Notes: generated by a model from the letters alone, not told the origin. A stretch of DNA of 64,000 nucleotides from Pseudoxanthomonas suwonensis (GCF_000972865.1 NZ_CP011144.1:2542001-2606000), one strand, 5' to 3'. Positions 1 through 7,867 are shown, numbered from the stretch's first letter. A program made the numbers and translations.

Positions 1-2
1 TG

Positions 3-401
3 CACACAGGCTTGCTAGGCGCCCTCGAAGCCGGCCTCATCGCCTTCGCCATCGGCGTGCTCGTCTACGCGCTGTGGGCCTGGATCTGCCGCCGCGCCGG
101 TTTGGCCATCGGCCATGCGTTGGGCTGGGGAATGGCGATCGCGGTCGTCATCGCCGCCGGCCTGGACAGCTGGAACCTGTTCTACCTGGGTATTGCCCGA
201 CTGGAATCACCGCTCTACGCGCGCCTGGCGCTGGCCGGTATCCACGATCCGGATTTCCTCGGCACCCGCGTGTTGCTGCAGATCGTCGGTGCGCTGTCGG
301 GCACGGTGCTGGGCTGGTGGCTGTTCAGCGGGCGCATGGCTGGCCGGCACGACGTTGAAGTGCCGGGTAGCGGCGAAAATCCGCCCGGACAGGGCCATTG
401 A
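3..401 (+). CDS. Small integral membrane protein, 5' partial
   Basis: The frame is open from the left edge with no upstream stop, so the true start may lie outside; the first usable codon inside is TTG at 12. About 130 residues are visible. Three hydrophobic segments stand out (about residues 5-25, 38-60 and 88-107, counted from the TTG), the last containing GALSGTVLGWWLF, followed by a polar Gly/Pro-rich tail. I recognise no family. It is probably an inner-membrane protein of unknown role. Codon use and GC match the chromosomal background. Confidence 0.6.
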   Translation, partial: HTGLLGALEAGLIAFAIGVLVYALWAWICRRAGLAIGHALGWGMAIAVVIAAGLDSWNLFYLGIARLESPLYARLALAGIHDPDFLGTRVLLQIVGALSGTVLGWWLFSGRMAGRHDVEVPGSGENPPGQGH

Positions 402-590
402 ACCGGCCGCTAACCGGCCACTGACGGGATCCTAACCAAGCCCATAACCGCATCGGCGCGTGTTGTGGTTAACGCTGCGTGCATGCCGCGATTGCGGCGC
501 AAGCGTGGTTCATGGCGACCGCGGCAATGTCCGCTTCGTGCACTGCCGATGGCACGTCACGCAACTTCCACCCGATTGCAGGAGCAAGCC

Positions 591-938
591 ATGAGCAAGA
601 AGAACAAGCGCCTCACCACCGGTTTCCTGATCCTGGGCATGGTCGCCGCGGCCCCGCTGGCCTTCGCGCAGACGCCCACCGAGGCCGAAGAGCAGACGCC
701 GCCGGCCACCGGCGCCGCCGAGCAGCAGCCGACCCAGTCCTCGGCCGCCGGCCAGGGCCTGAGCTGGGCCGACCTGGATGTCGACGGCAACGGCAGCCTC
801 AGCCGCCAGGAGGCCCAGGTCCATGCCGGCCTGAGCAATGTCTTCGCCGAGGCCGACGTCGACGCCAACGGCGAACTGACCGCCGACGAGTACCGCGGCT
901 TCATCCAGAAGCAGCAGGACGAGGCGACCCAGGACTGA
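591..938 (+). CDS. Secreted EF-hand calcium-binding protein
   Basis: 115 residues. A signal peptide (MSKKNKR, then a hydrophobic core, ending about AFA at residue 26) is followed by a Pro/Thr/Gln-rich linker and two canonical EF-hand loops: D63-x-D65-x-N67-x-S69...E74 and D89-x-D91-x-N93-x-E95...E100. Both have all calcium ligands at positions 1, 3, 5 and 12. The start is the ATG at 591 behind AGGAG (580s), which fits the signal peptide; the frame is open further upstream but has no convincing ribosome site there. A strong terminator follows at 964-991, so the gene is probably monocistronic. Role: calcium binding in the periplasm, specific function unknown. Confidence 0.88.
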   Translation: MSKKNKRLTTGFLILGMVAAAPLAFAQTPTEAEEQTPPATGAAEQQPTQSSAAGQGLSWADLDVDGNGSLSRQEAQVHAGLSNVFAEADVDANGELTADEYRGFIQKQQDEATQD

Positions 939-963
939 TCATCTCCTGAGTTGTCCCACAGCG

Positions 964-991
964 GAGCGGGCCTGCGGGCCCGCTCTTTTTT
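964..991 (+). terminator. Rho-independent terminator after EF-hand gene
   Basis: GAGCGGGCC - TGC - GGGCCCGCTC hairpin followed directly by six T residues. It lies 25 bases after the EF-hand stop codon. Confidence 0.88.
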
Positions 992-1255
992 GTCCGTTGG
1001 TCCGGGTATAGGCCGCACGGCAACGGCAAGAGCGTTTGGGGTGCTGGGCTTCGGTCTGAGCCGCGGCAGGCCGGGTGTGTTGCTGGTCGTCCCGGCGGCA
1101 CATTCATGTGCCGACTCGCCGACGCGGCCATCCCTGGCCGCTGCCGCAGCACACCCGGCCCGCACGTCTTCGGGGCGCCCACCGTTCGTGGCTTCGTTCG
1201 ATGCGTGGGACGCACTGCTATCCTGCGCGCTATTACGCATCGGCCGGTGCCCCAC
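992..1255. other. Intergenic region without recognised gene
   Basis: GC-rich spacer between the EF-hand terminator and the HAD hydrolase. Longer reading frames pass through on both strands, but none has a plausible start or a recognisable protein. A promoter for the downstream gene is expected here; I see no clear -35/-10 pair. Confidence 0.4.
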
Positions 1256-1984
1256 ATGCACGACATCCGCCTGGTCGGCTTCGACGGCGACGACACGCTC
1301 TGGCGCAGCGAGGACTACTACCGCGCCGCCGAGAAGCAGTACGAGGAAATCATCGGCCGCTACATCGACCTGCACGACGCCGGCACCCTGCGCCACCTGC
1401 TCGAGGTCGAGCGGCGCAACCTCCAGGTGTTCGGCTACGGCGTCAAGGGCATGACCCTGTCGATGATCGAGGCGGCGATCGAACTGACCGACGGCCGCAT
1501 CGCCGCGCGCGACCTGCAGCAAGTGGTGGAGATCGGTCGCGCCACGCTGCAGCACCCGGTCGAACTGATCGACGGCGTCCGCGAGGCGGTGTCGGCGATC
1601 GCCGCCGAACTGCCGGTGGTGCTGATCACCAAGGGCGACCTGTTCCACCAGGAGGCCAAGATCGCCAGCTCGGGGCTGGCCGACCTGTTCCCGCGGATCG
1701 AGATCGTCTCGGAGAAGGACCCGCCGACCTACGCGCGCGTGCTGGCGGAGTTCGGCATCGACGCGGCGCAGTTCGTGATGGTCGGCAATTCGCTGCGCTC
1801 GGACATCGAGCCGGTGGTGCGGCTGGGCGGCTGGGGCGTGCACGTGCCCTACGCACTGACCTGGGCGCACGAGGCCGAACATGGCCTGGCCGAGGCGCAT
1901 CCGCGCGTGCTGTCGGTGGAATCGGCGGCGCAGTTGCCGCCGGCGGTGCGCGGCATCGTCGAAGCGGCGCGCAACGGCGGCTGA
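1256..1984 (+). CDS. HAD-superfamily hydrolase
   Basis: 242 residues, a typical length for a COG1011-type HAD phosphatase. Motif I is D10-G-D12-D-T14-L-W, containing the nucleophile and acid/base aspartates. Motif II is in VVLITKGD, the motif III lysine in VSEKDPP, and motif IV in VGNSLRSDIEP. A helical cap lies between motifs I and II. The start at ATG 1256 (MHDIRLVGFDGDD) places motif I at the usual distance from the N-terminus; the upstream extension of the frame is not HAD-like. Cytosolic, Mg2+-dependent dephosphorylation of a small phosphorylated metabolite is expected; the substrate cannot be read from sequence. Confidence 0.9.
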   Translation: MHDIRLVGFDGDDTLWRSEDYYRAAEKQYEEIIGRYIDLHDAGTLRHLLEVERRNLQVFGYGVKGMTLSMIEAAIELTDGRIAARDLQQVVEIGRATLQHPVELIDGVREAVSAIAAELPVVLITKGDLFHQEAKIASSGLADLFPRIEIVSEKDPPTYARVLAEFGIDAAQFVMVGNSLRSDIEPVVRLGGWGVHVPYALTWAHEAEHGLAEAHPRVLSVESAAQLPPAVRGIVEAARNGG

Positions 1985-2096
1985 ACACCTTCGGCGGCCG
2001 TCGTGGCCGGTAACGTTTTCAGCGGCGTGGGTTAAATCCCGGTTCACCGGATCGGCCGCAACGTCATCGCAACGTCACCCGCCACGGAGCGCTGCC

Positions 2097-2558
2097 ATGA
2101 ATGACATGCCGTCGATCAAGTCCGCATCGGTCGCACGCTGGAGCAACAGCGCCTGGATCCGGGGCGCGCTGCTGGCCGGCGCGCTGGGTGCGAGTGCCGC
2201 GCTGTTGCCCGCCAAGGCGCAGGCGGCGGACGTGCAGGTGCGCTTGCTGGTGGATGTGGCCGACCTGATCTTCCGCAGCGGCCGGCCCTACTACTACGAC
2301 CACGGCCACTACCACCCGGTAGTGGTGGAGTACGACCGCTGGCACCGTCCGGTCTACTACCGTTATGCGCCACCGCCGCCGCCGGTGGTGATCTACCGGT
2401 CCGCGCCGCCGCCGCGCTACTACGCCCCGCCGCCGCCGCCGCACTACCGGGTCAGCTACCGCTACGACGACCGGCATCGCCACGGCCACAACAAGCACCG
2501 CGGCTACGACAAGCACCGCGGTCATGGGCGCGGCCATGACAAGCGCCGCGGCCGCTAG
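2097..2558 (+). CDS. Secreted Tyr/Pro/His-rich protein
   Basis: 153 residues. An N-terminal signal sequence (hydrophobic core LLAGALGASAALLP, cleavage near AQAA at about residue 45) is followed by a mature part of very biased composition. A Tyr-rich stretch precedes two proline runs (PPPPPVV and PPPPPHY), and the basic tail carries near-repeats of KHRGYDKHRGHG. The start ATG 2097 lies behind CGGAGCG. It probably acts in the periplasm or cell envelope; the His/Arg-rich tail could bind metal or anionic polymers, but that is inference. No named family is recognised with confidence. Confidence 0.78.
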   Translation: MNDMPSIKSASVARWSNSAWIRGALLAGALGASAALLPAKAQAADVQVRLLVDVADLIFRSGRPYYYDHGHYHPVVVEYDRWHRPVYYRYAPPPPPVVIYRSAPPPRYYAPPPPPHYRVSYRYDDRHRHGHNKHRGYDKHRGHGRGHDKRRGR

Positions 2559-2680
2559 GGGCAACTGAATCCGCTTCAGCAGCGGCCGGCACGTCCATGC
2601 CGGCCGCTGTGCTGGTCGATGCGACGTCGTCCGCCGGCGCGGCAGGGCCGCACGCGCCTGACAGCCAGCGTGCGCTACGG

Positions 2681-2686
2681 CAGAAT
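2681..2686 (+). promoter_or_regulatory. Candidate -10 box close to start codon
   Basis: CAGAAT ends 6 bases before the ATG at 2693, resembling the TAGAAT boxes found just ahead of starts at 32637 and 36325. If used, the transcript would be nearly leaderless. No convincing -35 is visible. Confidence 0.35.
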
Positions 2687-2692
2687 CCGCGC

Positions 2693-3238
2693 ATGCCTTT
2701 CCTGTCGCGCCCGGCGCAGCTCCCGTTGCGGATCGTCCTGGCCACCGTCCTGGCACTGTTATCCGCCGGTGCGGCCAGCCAGCCGGAGGACGTGTCGCCG
2801 GTCCCGGCCGTTGCAGCAGGCTACGCCACCGGCGACGCCTGGATCGACGGCCGCCTGGCTGACATCGACGCCTATGCGGAGCGCCATCCCGAGGCATTCG
2901 CCGCCGAACTGGAGCGCTATGCCGGCGTGCCGCGCGCCTACGTCGCCGGGCTGCTCGAGCAGCCGGGATGGCGCGCCGGGGACGTGTGGTTCGCCTGCTT
3001 CCTGGCGCGCGCGACCGAGGCCACCTGCCGCAGCGTCGTTCGTGGCCGCAGCCAGGCCGGTGCCGCGGCCGGCTGGCGGCCGGTTGCCGAGGATTTCGGC
3101 GCGGCGCCGGGATCGAAGGCCTACGCCGACCTGCGCCTGGCGCTGGCCGACAGCTACCGGCGCTGGGCCAGGCCGCTGCAGCCCGACCCGGCGCTGACCC
3201 GGGCGCTGAGGCAGCGGGACGCCGATTCGACGCCGTAG
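2693..3238 (+). CDS. Secreted hypothetical protein
   Basis: 181 residues. The N-terminal signal peptide has hydrophobic core RIVLATVLALLSAGAAS, with cleavage near ASQ at about residue 29. The rest is soluble, helix-rich and acidic, with segments such as WIDGRLADIDAYAERHPEAF and a Cys pair (FACFLARATEATC). The start ATG 2693 is chosen because it opens directly into the signal peptide; the frame is open upstream without a ribosome site. It is probably periplasmic. No family recognised. Confidence 0.75.
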   Translation: MPFLSRPAQLPLRIVLATVLALLSAGAASQPEDVSPVPAVAAGYATGDAWIDGRLADIDAYAERHPEAFAAELERYAGVPRAYVAGLLEQPGWRAGDVWFACFLARATEATCRSVVRGRSQAGAAAGWRPVAEDFGAAPGSKAYADLRLALADSYRRWARPLQPDPALTRALRQRDADSTP

Positions 3239-3362
3239 GAAGTCTTCCCGCGGATGCGCGGCAATTGGCGGCGTCGCAACCGCCGCAAGCTGCCGACGAC
3301 GGTCGATCGACCGCGGCGCGAGCGCGCGTCGCGGATGCGCGCCTCGTCGCGAATGGCCGGAC

Positions 3363-3860
3363 TCAAGGCCGGGCGAGGCTCCAGCGCCCCCATTCGTCGT
3401 CGATGTCGTCGCCGGCGGTACGTGCAGCGCCGAGGTCGCCGGCATAGCGGTACAGCGGTTGCCCGCGCCAGGTCAGCTGGGTCTGCTGGCCTTGCCGGTG
3501 CGTGCCGATGCCCGCCGCGTCCACCCCTGCGCCGCCGGTGGCGATGCCCTGGTCGTCGACCAGGACCGGCGGCCACACCGCCTGGCAGGCGGCATCGCAC
3601 TTGCTGCCGTCGGCGTTGCCCTCCAGCACGTAGAGCGACGCGCCGCTGGCGTCGACCAGGTGCGGCACCGGTGCGTCGGCCACCGACAGGGTCGTGCGGC
3701 TGGCGCCGGTCCCGCCGGTGGCATCGATGGGTGGCGGGGCATCTGTGGTGGGGGCGGCCGGTTGCGCGTCGCCGGCGCCGGGCGCGGCCACGTCGGTGCC
3801 GCATGCGGCCAGCGACAGCACGCACAGGCCGGCGAAGACGTTGCGGTGGATGGGCTTCAT
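3363..3860 (-). CDS. COG4315-like secreted-repeat lipoprotein
   Basis: 165 residues. The signal peptide ends in lipobox LSLAAC (Cys20), so it is a predicted lipoprotein. A low-complexity Pro/Ala linker (about 25-55) is followed by a C-terminal domain containing LYVLEGNADGSKCDAACQ..WPP and LTWRGQPLYRYAGD, the pattern of the secreted-repeat/COG4315 lipoprotein family (YxF...G..C.G.C...WPP, then GxPLYxYxxD). Cys88 and Cys92 are the conserved pair. A strong AAGGAGT site precedes the ATG. It may be transcribed with the lipoprotein gene ending 47 bases upstream. Function of the family is unknown. Confidence 0.85.
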   Translation of the reverse strand: MKPIHRNVFAGLCVLSLAACGTDVAAPGAGDAQPAAPTTDAPPPIDATGGTGASRTTLSVADAPVPHLVDASGASLYVLEGNADGSKCDAACQAVWPPVLVDDQGIATGGAGVDAAGIGTHRQGQQTQLTWRGQPLYRYAGDLGAARTAGDDIDDEWGRWSLARP

Positions 3861-3907
3861 CAAAGACTCCTTGGCTGGGCCGGGCGAGTGGCCGCGACGC
3901 TGCGGCA

Positions 3908-4198
3908 TCACTGCGGCGGCGGCGGGGTCTGGGTCGGTTGCGGCTCGATCGGCACCCGCGGGTCGTCCGTTGGGGGACAGCCCTCGGTACCGGCGCGGCC
4001 CTCGCAGTCGGGATTGGTGGTGGTCGGCGGCGGCAGGACCGGCGGCGTGGTGGCGGGTGCCGGATCCGGTGTGGTGTCGATCAGCTCGCCCGGCGGCGTG
4101 CTGCTGCCGGTGCTGGCCGGATCCACGTTCGGATCGGCGCGACGGTCGCAGCCGGCGGTGGCCAGCAGCAACACGGCCGTGAGCAGGATGGCGCGCAT
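3908..4198 (-). CDS. Small proline/threonine-rich lipoprotein
   Basis: 96 residues with signal peptide MRAILLTAVLLLATAGC; the lipobox ATAGC gives lipidated Cys17. The mature part is low-complexity (Pro, Thr, Asp), with one Cys pair (DCEGRAGTEGC) that may form a disulfide. An AGGAGA ribosome site precedes the start. It sits directly upstream of the COG4315-like lipoprotein on the same strand with a 47-base gap, so the two may be co-expressed. Envelope-located, function unknown. Confidence 0.72.
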   Translation of the reverse strand: MRAILLTAVLLLATAGCDRRADPNVDPASTGSSTPPGELIDTTPDPAPATTPPVLPPPTTTNPDCEGRAGTEGCPPTDDPRVPIEPQPTQTPPPPQ

Positions 4199-4690
4199 CG
4201 TGTTTCTCCTCGTCCGCTTCGATGTGCCCGCCATGCGCACTGCGCCCGCGCATGTGGCCACCGCATCCAATCGCGGCGGCGTGTACGGCGCAGTGAAATG
4301 CGCGTGGACGACGGATGAAGGACGTGGCGCTGCGGTACGCCCGTCATATTCGTGAAAGAGCGATGCGGATGCGAAAGATCGGTTTCGCCCAGGAGCGATC
4401 CATTCTTGCGCCGCCGGGAGGTATGCGCCGTGCTGTCGGACCGGGACTGTCGCGCCTGAGGCGAATAGGGTGTGGTGTATCTGGTTGCAAGGACGCGTGT
4501 GCAGTTTAAGCACATCTGATTTGCATACGAACAAACAACAATGAGCGCCACCCAGCAAGTAGCAAGTAGCTGGTCAGCCGCGCGCCGAAACGCTCACTCT
4601 TGGTCCAGGCCTGCGGACCGCAATCCTTCCGCGATCCGGCCGACGGAAGCCCGAAGACGAACATGCTTGCGTTGTCACGACATCACTGAT
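4199..4690. other. Intergenic region, no gene seen
   Basis: About 490 bases between the divergent lipoprotein gene and the operon starting at 4724. Short open frames on both strands lack ribosome sites and recognisable content. It must hold the promoters for both directions; the only clear element is the palindrome at its right edge. Confidence 0.5.
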
Positions 4691-4707
4691 ACTTTGATAT
4701 TCAAAGT
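4691..4707. promoter_or_regulatory. Perfect 17-bp palindromic operator candidate
   Basis: ACTTTGA-TAT-TCAAAGT is a perfect inverted repeat with 7-bp arms, followed at once by a third half-site-like ACTTTGG. It lies 17 bases before the start at 4724 and just upstream of the GGAG ribosome site, where a repressor would block transcription. The operon's own winged-helix protein (5348-5653) is the obvious candidate ligand. Confidence 0.7.
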
Positions 4708-4723
4708 ACTTTGGAGCATGTCG

Positions 4724-5344
4724 ATGACGCGCGACGATTTGGCCGAGGATCTCGCCTATGTCCGCACCCTGGCCGAGGAAGGGCGGAACGCGCCGCTGAT
4801 CGGGGGGCGCTATCTCGTGCTGTTCGGCGCGCTGCTCACGATCGCCTATGGCATGCACTGGGCGTTGATCGCCGGCGCGTTCGGCCCGACGCATTGGACC
4901 TGGATACTCGGCAACTGGTCCGGTTTCGCGATTTGCGCCGGCATCGGGTCGCTGATGGTCGGCCGGCGCGTGCGGGCGTTGCCGGGGCGTGCGGCGGTGG
5001 TCAACCGGGTGGATGGCGCGGTCTGGCGCGGTGCGGCGCTCGCCATCGTTGCGGTTGTCGTCGGCTCGGTCGCGCACGACGCTATCAACGATCGAGGCGT
5101 GGCGCAGAACGCGATCATGGCGGTCGGCTTCGCGGTCTATGGCGTCGCGCTGGGCGCGACGGCGGTGATCGCGCAGCAGGCCTGGCTGCGCTGGTTTTCC
5201 TGGCTTTCCTTCGTGGCGAGCGCGGTGTTGTGGACGTTCCTCAACGAGCCTTGGGCCTATCTGGTCGCAGCGGCGGCCAGCGTCGCCGTGCTGCTGGCGC
5301 CGGGCCTGGTGATGATGCGCGGCGAACCGTCCCGCGTGGTTTGA
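4724..5344 (+). CDS. Multi-pass membrane protein of winged-helix operon
   Basis: 206 residues. A short charged N-terminus (MTRDDLAEDLAYVRTLAEEG) precedes about six hydrophobic segments: YLVLFGALLTIAYGMHWALI, a second near FAICAGIGSLMVG, then four more up to VAVLLAPGLVMM. The start is placed at ATG 4724 because GGAG at 4713-4716 then has 7-base spacing; the ATG at 4718 would leave only one base. Three bases separate its stop from the regulator gene, so the two are surely co-transcribed. Inner-membrane location; function unknown, perhaps sensing or transport linked to the partner regulator. Confidence 0.8.
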   Translation: MTRDDLAEDLAYVRTLAEEGRNAPLIGGRYLVLFGALLTIAYGMHWALIAGAFGPTHWTWILGNWSGFAICAGIGSLMVGRRVRALPGRAAVVNRVDGAVWRGAALAIVAVVVGSVAHDAINDRGVAQNAIMAVGFAVYGVALGATAVIAQQAWLRWFSWLSFVASAVLWTFLNEPWAYLVAAAASVAVLLAPGLVMMRGEPSRVV

Positions 5345-5347
5345 GCC

Positions 5348-5653
5348 GTGTCCGATTTCGATCACTCGCAGCTCGACGACGTGATCCATGGGCGTTTGCG
5401 CCTGGGAATCATGGCTTTTCTCTCGACCGCCAGTCCGGCCAGCTTCGCCGAGATCAAGGCCAGGACCAACGCCACGGACGGCAATCTCTCGACCCATCTC
5501 GGCAAGCTCGAGGACGCCGCCTACGTCCGCATCGAGAAGAGCTTCAATGGCAAAAAGCCGCTGACACTTGTGCATCTGACCGAGACCGGACGCACGGCTT
5601 GGCTGACCTATCTGACGCAGCTCGAAAGCATGATCGCAGCGTCGCGCGACTAG
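5348..5653 (+). CDS. Winged-helix transcriptional regulator (HTH_34-like)
   Basis: 101 residues, GTG start at 5348. The pattern (RLRLGIMAFL...SFAEIKARTNATDGNLSTHLGKLEDAAYV, then a beta-wing around SFNGKKPLTLVHLTETGRTAW) is that of small MarR/ArsR-like winged-helix proteins of the PF13601 type. The recognition helix falls in TDGNLSTHLGKLE. It is sandwiched between two membrane-protein genes with gaps of 3 and 10 bases. The perfect palindrome at 4691-4707 ahead of the operon is the likely binding site, giving autoregulation; that link is inference. Confidence 0.88.
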   Translation: MSDFDHSQLDDVIHGRLRLGIMAFLSTASPASFAEIKARTNATDGNLSTHLGKLEDAAYVRIEKSFNGKKPLTLVHLTETGRTAWLTYLTQLESMIAASRD

Positions 5654-5663
5654 GAGAATGACT

Positions 5664-6158
5664 ATGACCCACGCTTCGCCGTCGAAAGGGTTCGCGCTTG
5701 GACCCGCCCTTGCTTACTTCGCGATCGCCTACGTGCTGGTGACAGTTCTGGCGGCCGCGCTCACGATTGCCTACGGCACGATCTGCCAGGTGCCCGTCGA
5801 TGCGGCGGCGGGCCAGAGCATTCTGGAAGCGCCAGCTTTCGTCGCGACCGTTCCCTTTCACGTGCTGATCATGGTGCTGGTGTGGCCAGTATTCGCGTGG
5901 CTCTATTTCCGCAAGCGCGTGCTTGACCCGCGCGCGGAGGTACACGAAACGTTCGCGCTTGGCCTGCTCTGGCTGATCGCCGCGATGGTCGTGGATTACG
6001 TCGGCTTCGTGCTGATCGACAATCCGTGGTCGCTGACGCCGCACGAACTCTATGTCGTGTACCAACCCTGGATAAGCCTGATCTATCTGGCAATCTTCGC
6101 GAGCCCATGGGTCCACCTGGCGCTGAAACGCTCGCTGAGGAATCGCACGACGTCCTGA
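5664..6158 (+). CDS. Four-helix membrane protein of winged-helix operon
   Basis: 164 residues with four hydrophobic segments: ALAYFAIAYVLVTVLAAALT, VPFHVLIMVLVWPVFAWLY, FALGLLWLIAAMVVDYVGFV and PWISLIYLAIFASPWVHLAL. The start is set at ATG 5664, seven bases after AGGAG (5652-5656); the ATG at 5658 is too close to that site. It is the last gene of the three-gene operon beginning at 4724. Inner membrane, unknown function; no catalytic motif is visible. Confidence 0.8.
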   Translation: MTHASPSKGFALGPALAYFAIAYVLVTVLAAALTIAYGTICQVPVDAAAGQSILEAPAFVATVPFHVLIMVLVWPVFAWLYFRKRVLDPRAEVHETFALGLLWLIAAMVVDYVGFVLIDNPWSLTPHELYVVYQPWISLIYLAIFASPWVHLALKRSLRNRTTS

Positions 6159-6322
6159 ATGCCTCTTGTATCGACAGAAGAGCATCCGGATCACCGCCAG
6201 TGGGCGCGTTCGGCGTCGCGGACCGGGGTCGGGTTCGCTTTCATTCAGCCGTCCGATTCGACCCGCCGCCAGCGACCGGAGAGAATAGTGGCCTGTCCGT
6301 TTCTTGCCCGCCCGTTCAAACC

Positions 6323-6451
6323 ATGACCGCTCCCGGCCAGCCGCTGTCCAACCCGTCGCCCGACGCGGCGTCACTGCGCTTGTCCGTGGCCCCTATGATG
6401 GACTGGACGGCACTTCAAAATTCCCTGCTGTTTTCTCGAATGTGCACCTAG
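6323..6451 (+). pseudogene. dusA: Severed 5' end of dusA (left of island)
   Basis: An ATG at 6323 opens a frame reading MTAPGQPLSNPSPDAASLRL, then SVAPMMDWT, which matches the APMMDWT start of the DusA fold. After the 23-bp core repeat the frame runs into unrelated island sequence and stops at 6449-6451. This is the original dusA N-terminus and its native upstream region, cut off by island integration; the rest of the gene is at 24655-25624. The 42-residue product would have no enzyme domain. Confidence 0.9.
6388..6410 (+). mobile_element. attL: core repeat of dusA genomic island
   Basis: 23 bases identical to 24655-24677, running from GGCCCCTATGATGG to the GGACGG encoding part of APMMDWT. 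The identity ends at both sides at the next base (T/C before, C/A after). Its position in dusA, with an integrase next to the other copy, identifies the left attachment site. Confidence 0.92.
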
Positions 6452-6463
6452 CTTCGTGTGCAC
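6441..6463. repeat. Paired TGTGCAC sites near attL
   Basis: TGTGCAC occurs at 6441-6447 and again at 6457-6463, 16 bases apart. The reverse orientation (GTGCACA) lies near attR at 24569-24575. These could be integrase arm-binding sites; short length makes chance possible. Confidence 0.3.
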
Positions 6464-6511
6464 AGAGTTACCCAAACGGCTCTTCGGCACCCCTGATTTT
6501 GTCGCATATAT

Positions 6512-6543
6512 TTGACATACCGTGAGGACGGGGCTAGTATGTC
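6512..6543 (+). promoter_or_regulatory. Sigma-70 promoter with overlapping inverted repeat (TA pair)
   Basis: TTGACA (6512-6517), a 17-base spacer and TAGTAT (6535-6540) form a near-consensus promoter. The predicted transcription start coincides with the ATG at 6547, so the mRNA would be leaderless. GACATAC (6514-6520) and GTATGTC (6537-6543) are inverted repeats lying over the -35 and -10 boxes, a natural operator for autorepression by the XRE protein encoded next. Confidence 0.8.
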
Positions 6544-6546
6544 CCT

Positions 6547-7053
6547 ATGAGCACCATCCATGAGCTCGGAGACGCTTTGCGGGTACGCCGCGCAGAGATG
6601 GGGCTAAGCCAGGCCCAAGTGGCTGTGCTTAGCGGTTTGTCGCGGCAAACGGTCAATCAGGTCGAGACGGGTGCGGTTCCGGACTTGGGGCTCAACAAGG
6701 CCGAGCGGCTTGCCACGGTGCTCGGGCTGGCACTACGCGTGGATGTGGGCCGTCCCGCACCCATCAGGGCGCGTCGCAAGATGACCCCGCTTGCGCGTGC
6801 GGCAGCTACCGCCAGCGTGAGCTACAAGACTCCGATTTCAGGCGCGACGCTAAAGAAGGTGCTTGCGACGGGACAAATGCACGAGAAGTACATTCCGCAC
6901 GTACATGCTTTGCTGGACGACGCGCCGGTTTCCCTGCTGGCGGCGGTAGCCGAACAGCTTCACGATGAGACGGATATCGGCCGTGACCTCGTCTGGAAGA
7001 ACTATCGGAGCTTGGCACGCGAGGTGAAAAGCAAGCGCGGAATCTGGGAATGA
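6547..7053 (+). CDS. XRE-family antitoxin/regulator
   Basis: 168 residues. Residues about 8-60 form a Cro/CI helix-turn-helix (ALRVRRAEMGLSQAQVAVLS, then SRQTVNQVETG), followed by a longer C-terminal part rich in Ala and charged residues that may bind the partner. Its stop overlaps the next start by 4 bases (ATGA), coupling translation to the nucleotidyltransferase toxin. The promoter at 6512-6540 suggests a leaderless message and autorepression. This arrangement, with an HTH protein ahead of an AbiEii-like nucleotidyltransferase, is typical of AbiE-like toxin-antitoxin and abortive-infection pairs. First cargo gene inside attL. Confidence 0.88.
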   Translation: MSTIHELGDALRVRRAEMGLSQAQVAVLSGLSRQTVNQVETGAVPDLGLNKAERLATVLGLALRVDVGRPAPIRARRKMTPLARAAATASVSYKTPISGATLKKVLATGQMHEKYIPHVHALLDDAPVSLLAAVAEQLHDETDIGRDLVWKNYRSLAREVKSKRGIWE

Positions 7054-7703
7054 GCCAGCTTGATCTGGGTAGGCCGGGCCCTTGGACTCGCTTGTTTCCC
7101 CATGCGTTGGAGTTGATGTCGCATCTGGAGCAACGGGTTCCTGGTGCAACGTGGACCTTCGGTGGAGGCACCGTGCTCATGCTGCGCATCGCGCATCGGC
7201 AGAGTAAGGATATTGATCTATTTGTCCCAGATCCCCAGTACCTAGGTTACGTTAACCCTCGACTGAGCGATGTCGCTGAGGGTATCAGCACCGACTATGA
7301 GGAGGCAGCGGAGTTCGTCAAGCTGTACCTTCCAGTTGGCGAGATCGACGTGGTCGTTGGTAAAGCAATGACCAGTGTTCCGTACGAAACGGTCGACTAC
7401 CGTGGGCGGATGATTCGGGTCGAGACGTCCGCGGAGATTATCGCCAAGAAGATGTGGCATCGCGGGGATCGTGCAAAGGGGAGGGATCTGTTCGATCTAT
7501 GCGCAGTTGCGAGTGCAGAGCCGGAACAGTTGGAGATGGCAAAGCCTTTTATGGTTCGCCATGGCATTGCTTTTCTGCAGACACTATCTGAACGCGAAGA
7601 TGTTATTAGACGGGAGTTTTTGGCAATCGACGCCATTGGAGAAACGATGGACTTCAATCAATGTCTGCTCCAGGCCGAGTCGATCATCGAACCCCTGCTT
7701 TAG
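7050..7703 (+). CDS. AbiEii-like nucleotidyltransferase toxin
   Basis: 217 residues. The motif FGGGTVLMLRIAHRQSKDID (about 37-56), continuing LFV, matches the GG(T)xL...R...DIDLF signature of AbiEii/AbiGii/MenT-type nucleotidyltransferases. A conserved Lys/Arg region follows (AKKMWHRGDRAKGRDLFDL). Known family members transfer nucleotides to tRNA or protein targets and arrest growth, for example after phage infection. It overlaps the upstream HTH gene by 4 bases. Base composition is less GC-rich than the chromosomal genes. A 9-bp hairpin at 7705-7728 follows immediately. Confidence 0.9.
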   Translation: MSQLDLGRPGPWTRLFPHALELMSHLEQRVPGATWTFGGGTVLMLRIAHRQSKDIDLFVPDPQYLGYVNPRLSDVAEGISTDYEEAAEFVKLYLPVGEIDVVVGKAMTSVPYETVDYRGRMIRVETSAEIIAKKMWHRGDRAKGRDLFDLCAVASAEPEQLEMAKPFMVRHGIAFLQTLSEREDVIRREFLAIDAIGETMDFNQCLLQAESIIEPLL

Positions 7704-7704
7704 T

Positions 7705-7728
7705 CTTCTTGTGAAGGCCCACAAGAAG
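7705..7728 (+). terminator. Hairpin after AbiEii-like gene
   Basis: CTTCTTGTG - AAGGCC - CACAAGAAG, a perfect 9-bp stem starting two bases after the stop codon. There is no T-tract, so it may stabilise the 3' end or be a weak terminator. Confidence 0.5.
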
Positions 7729-7867
7729 GGGTATGCGACGTGAGCATACTTAGCCTGATCGTAGGTATCACCCATAACTGGTTTCGACCCAAAGTGGCCA
7801 TCGGCAGCGAGTGGGTCACTCTCGGGAAACTGCCCCTGACACCTTTAGTTCCAACGCCCTCCAGCCG

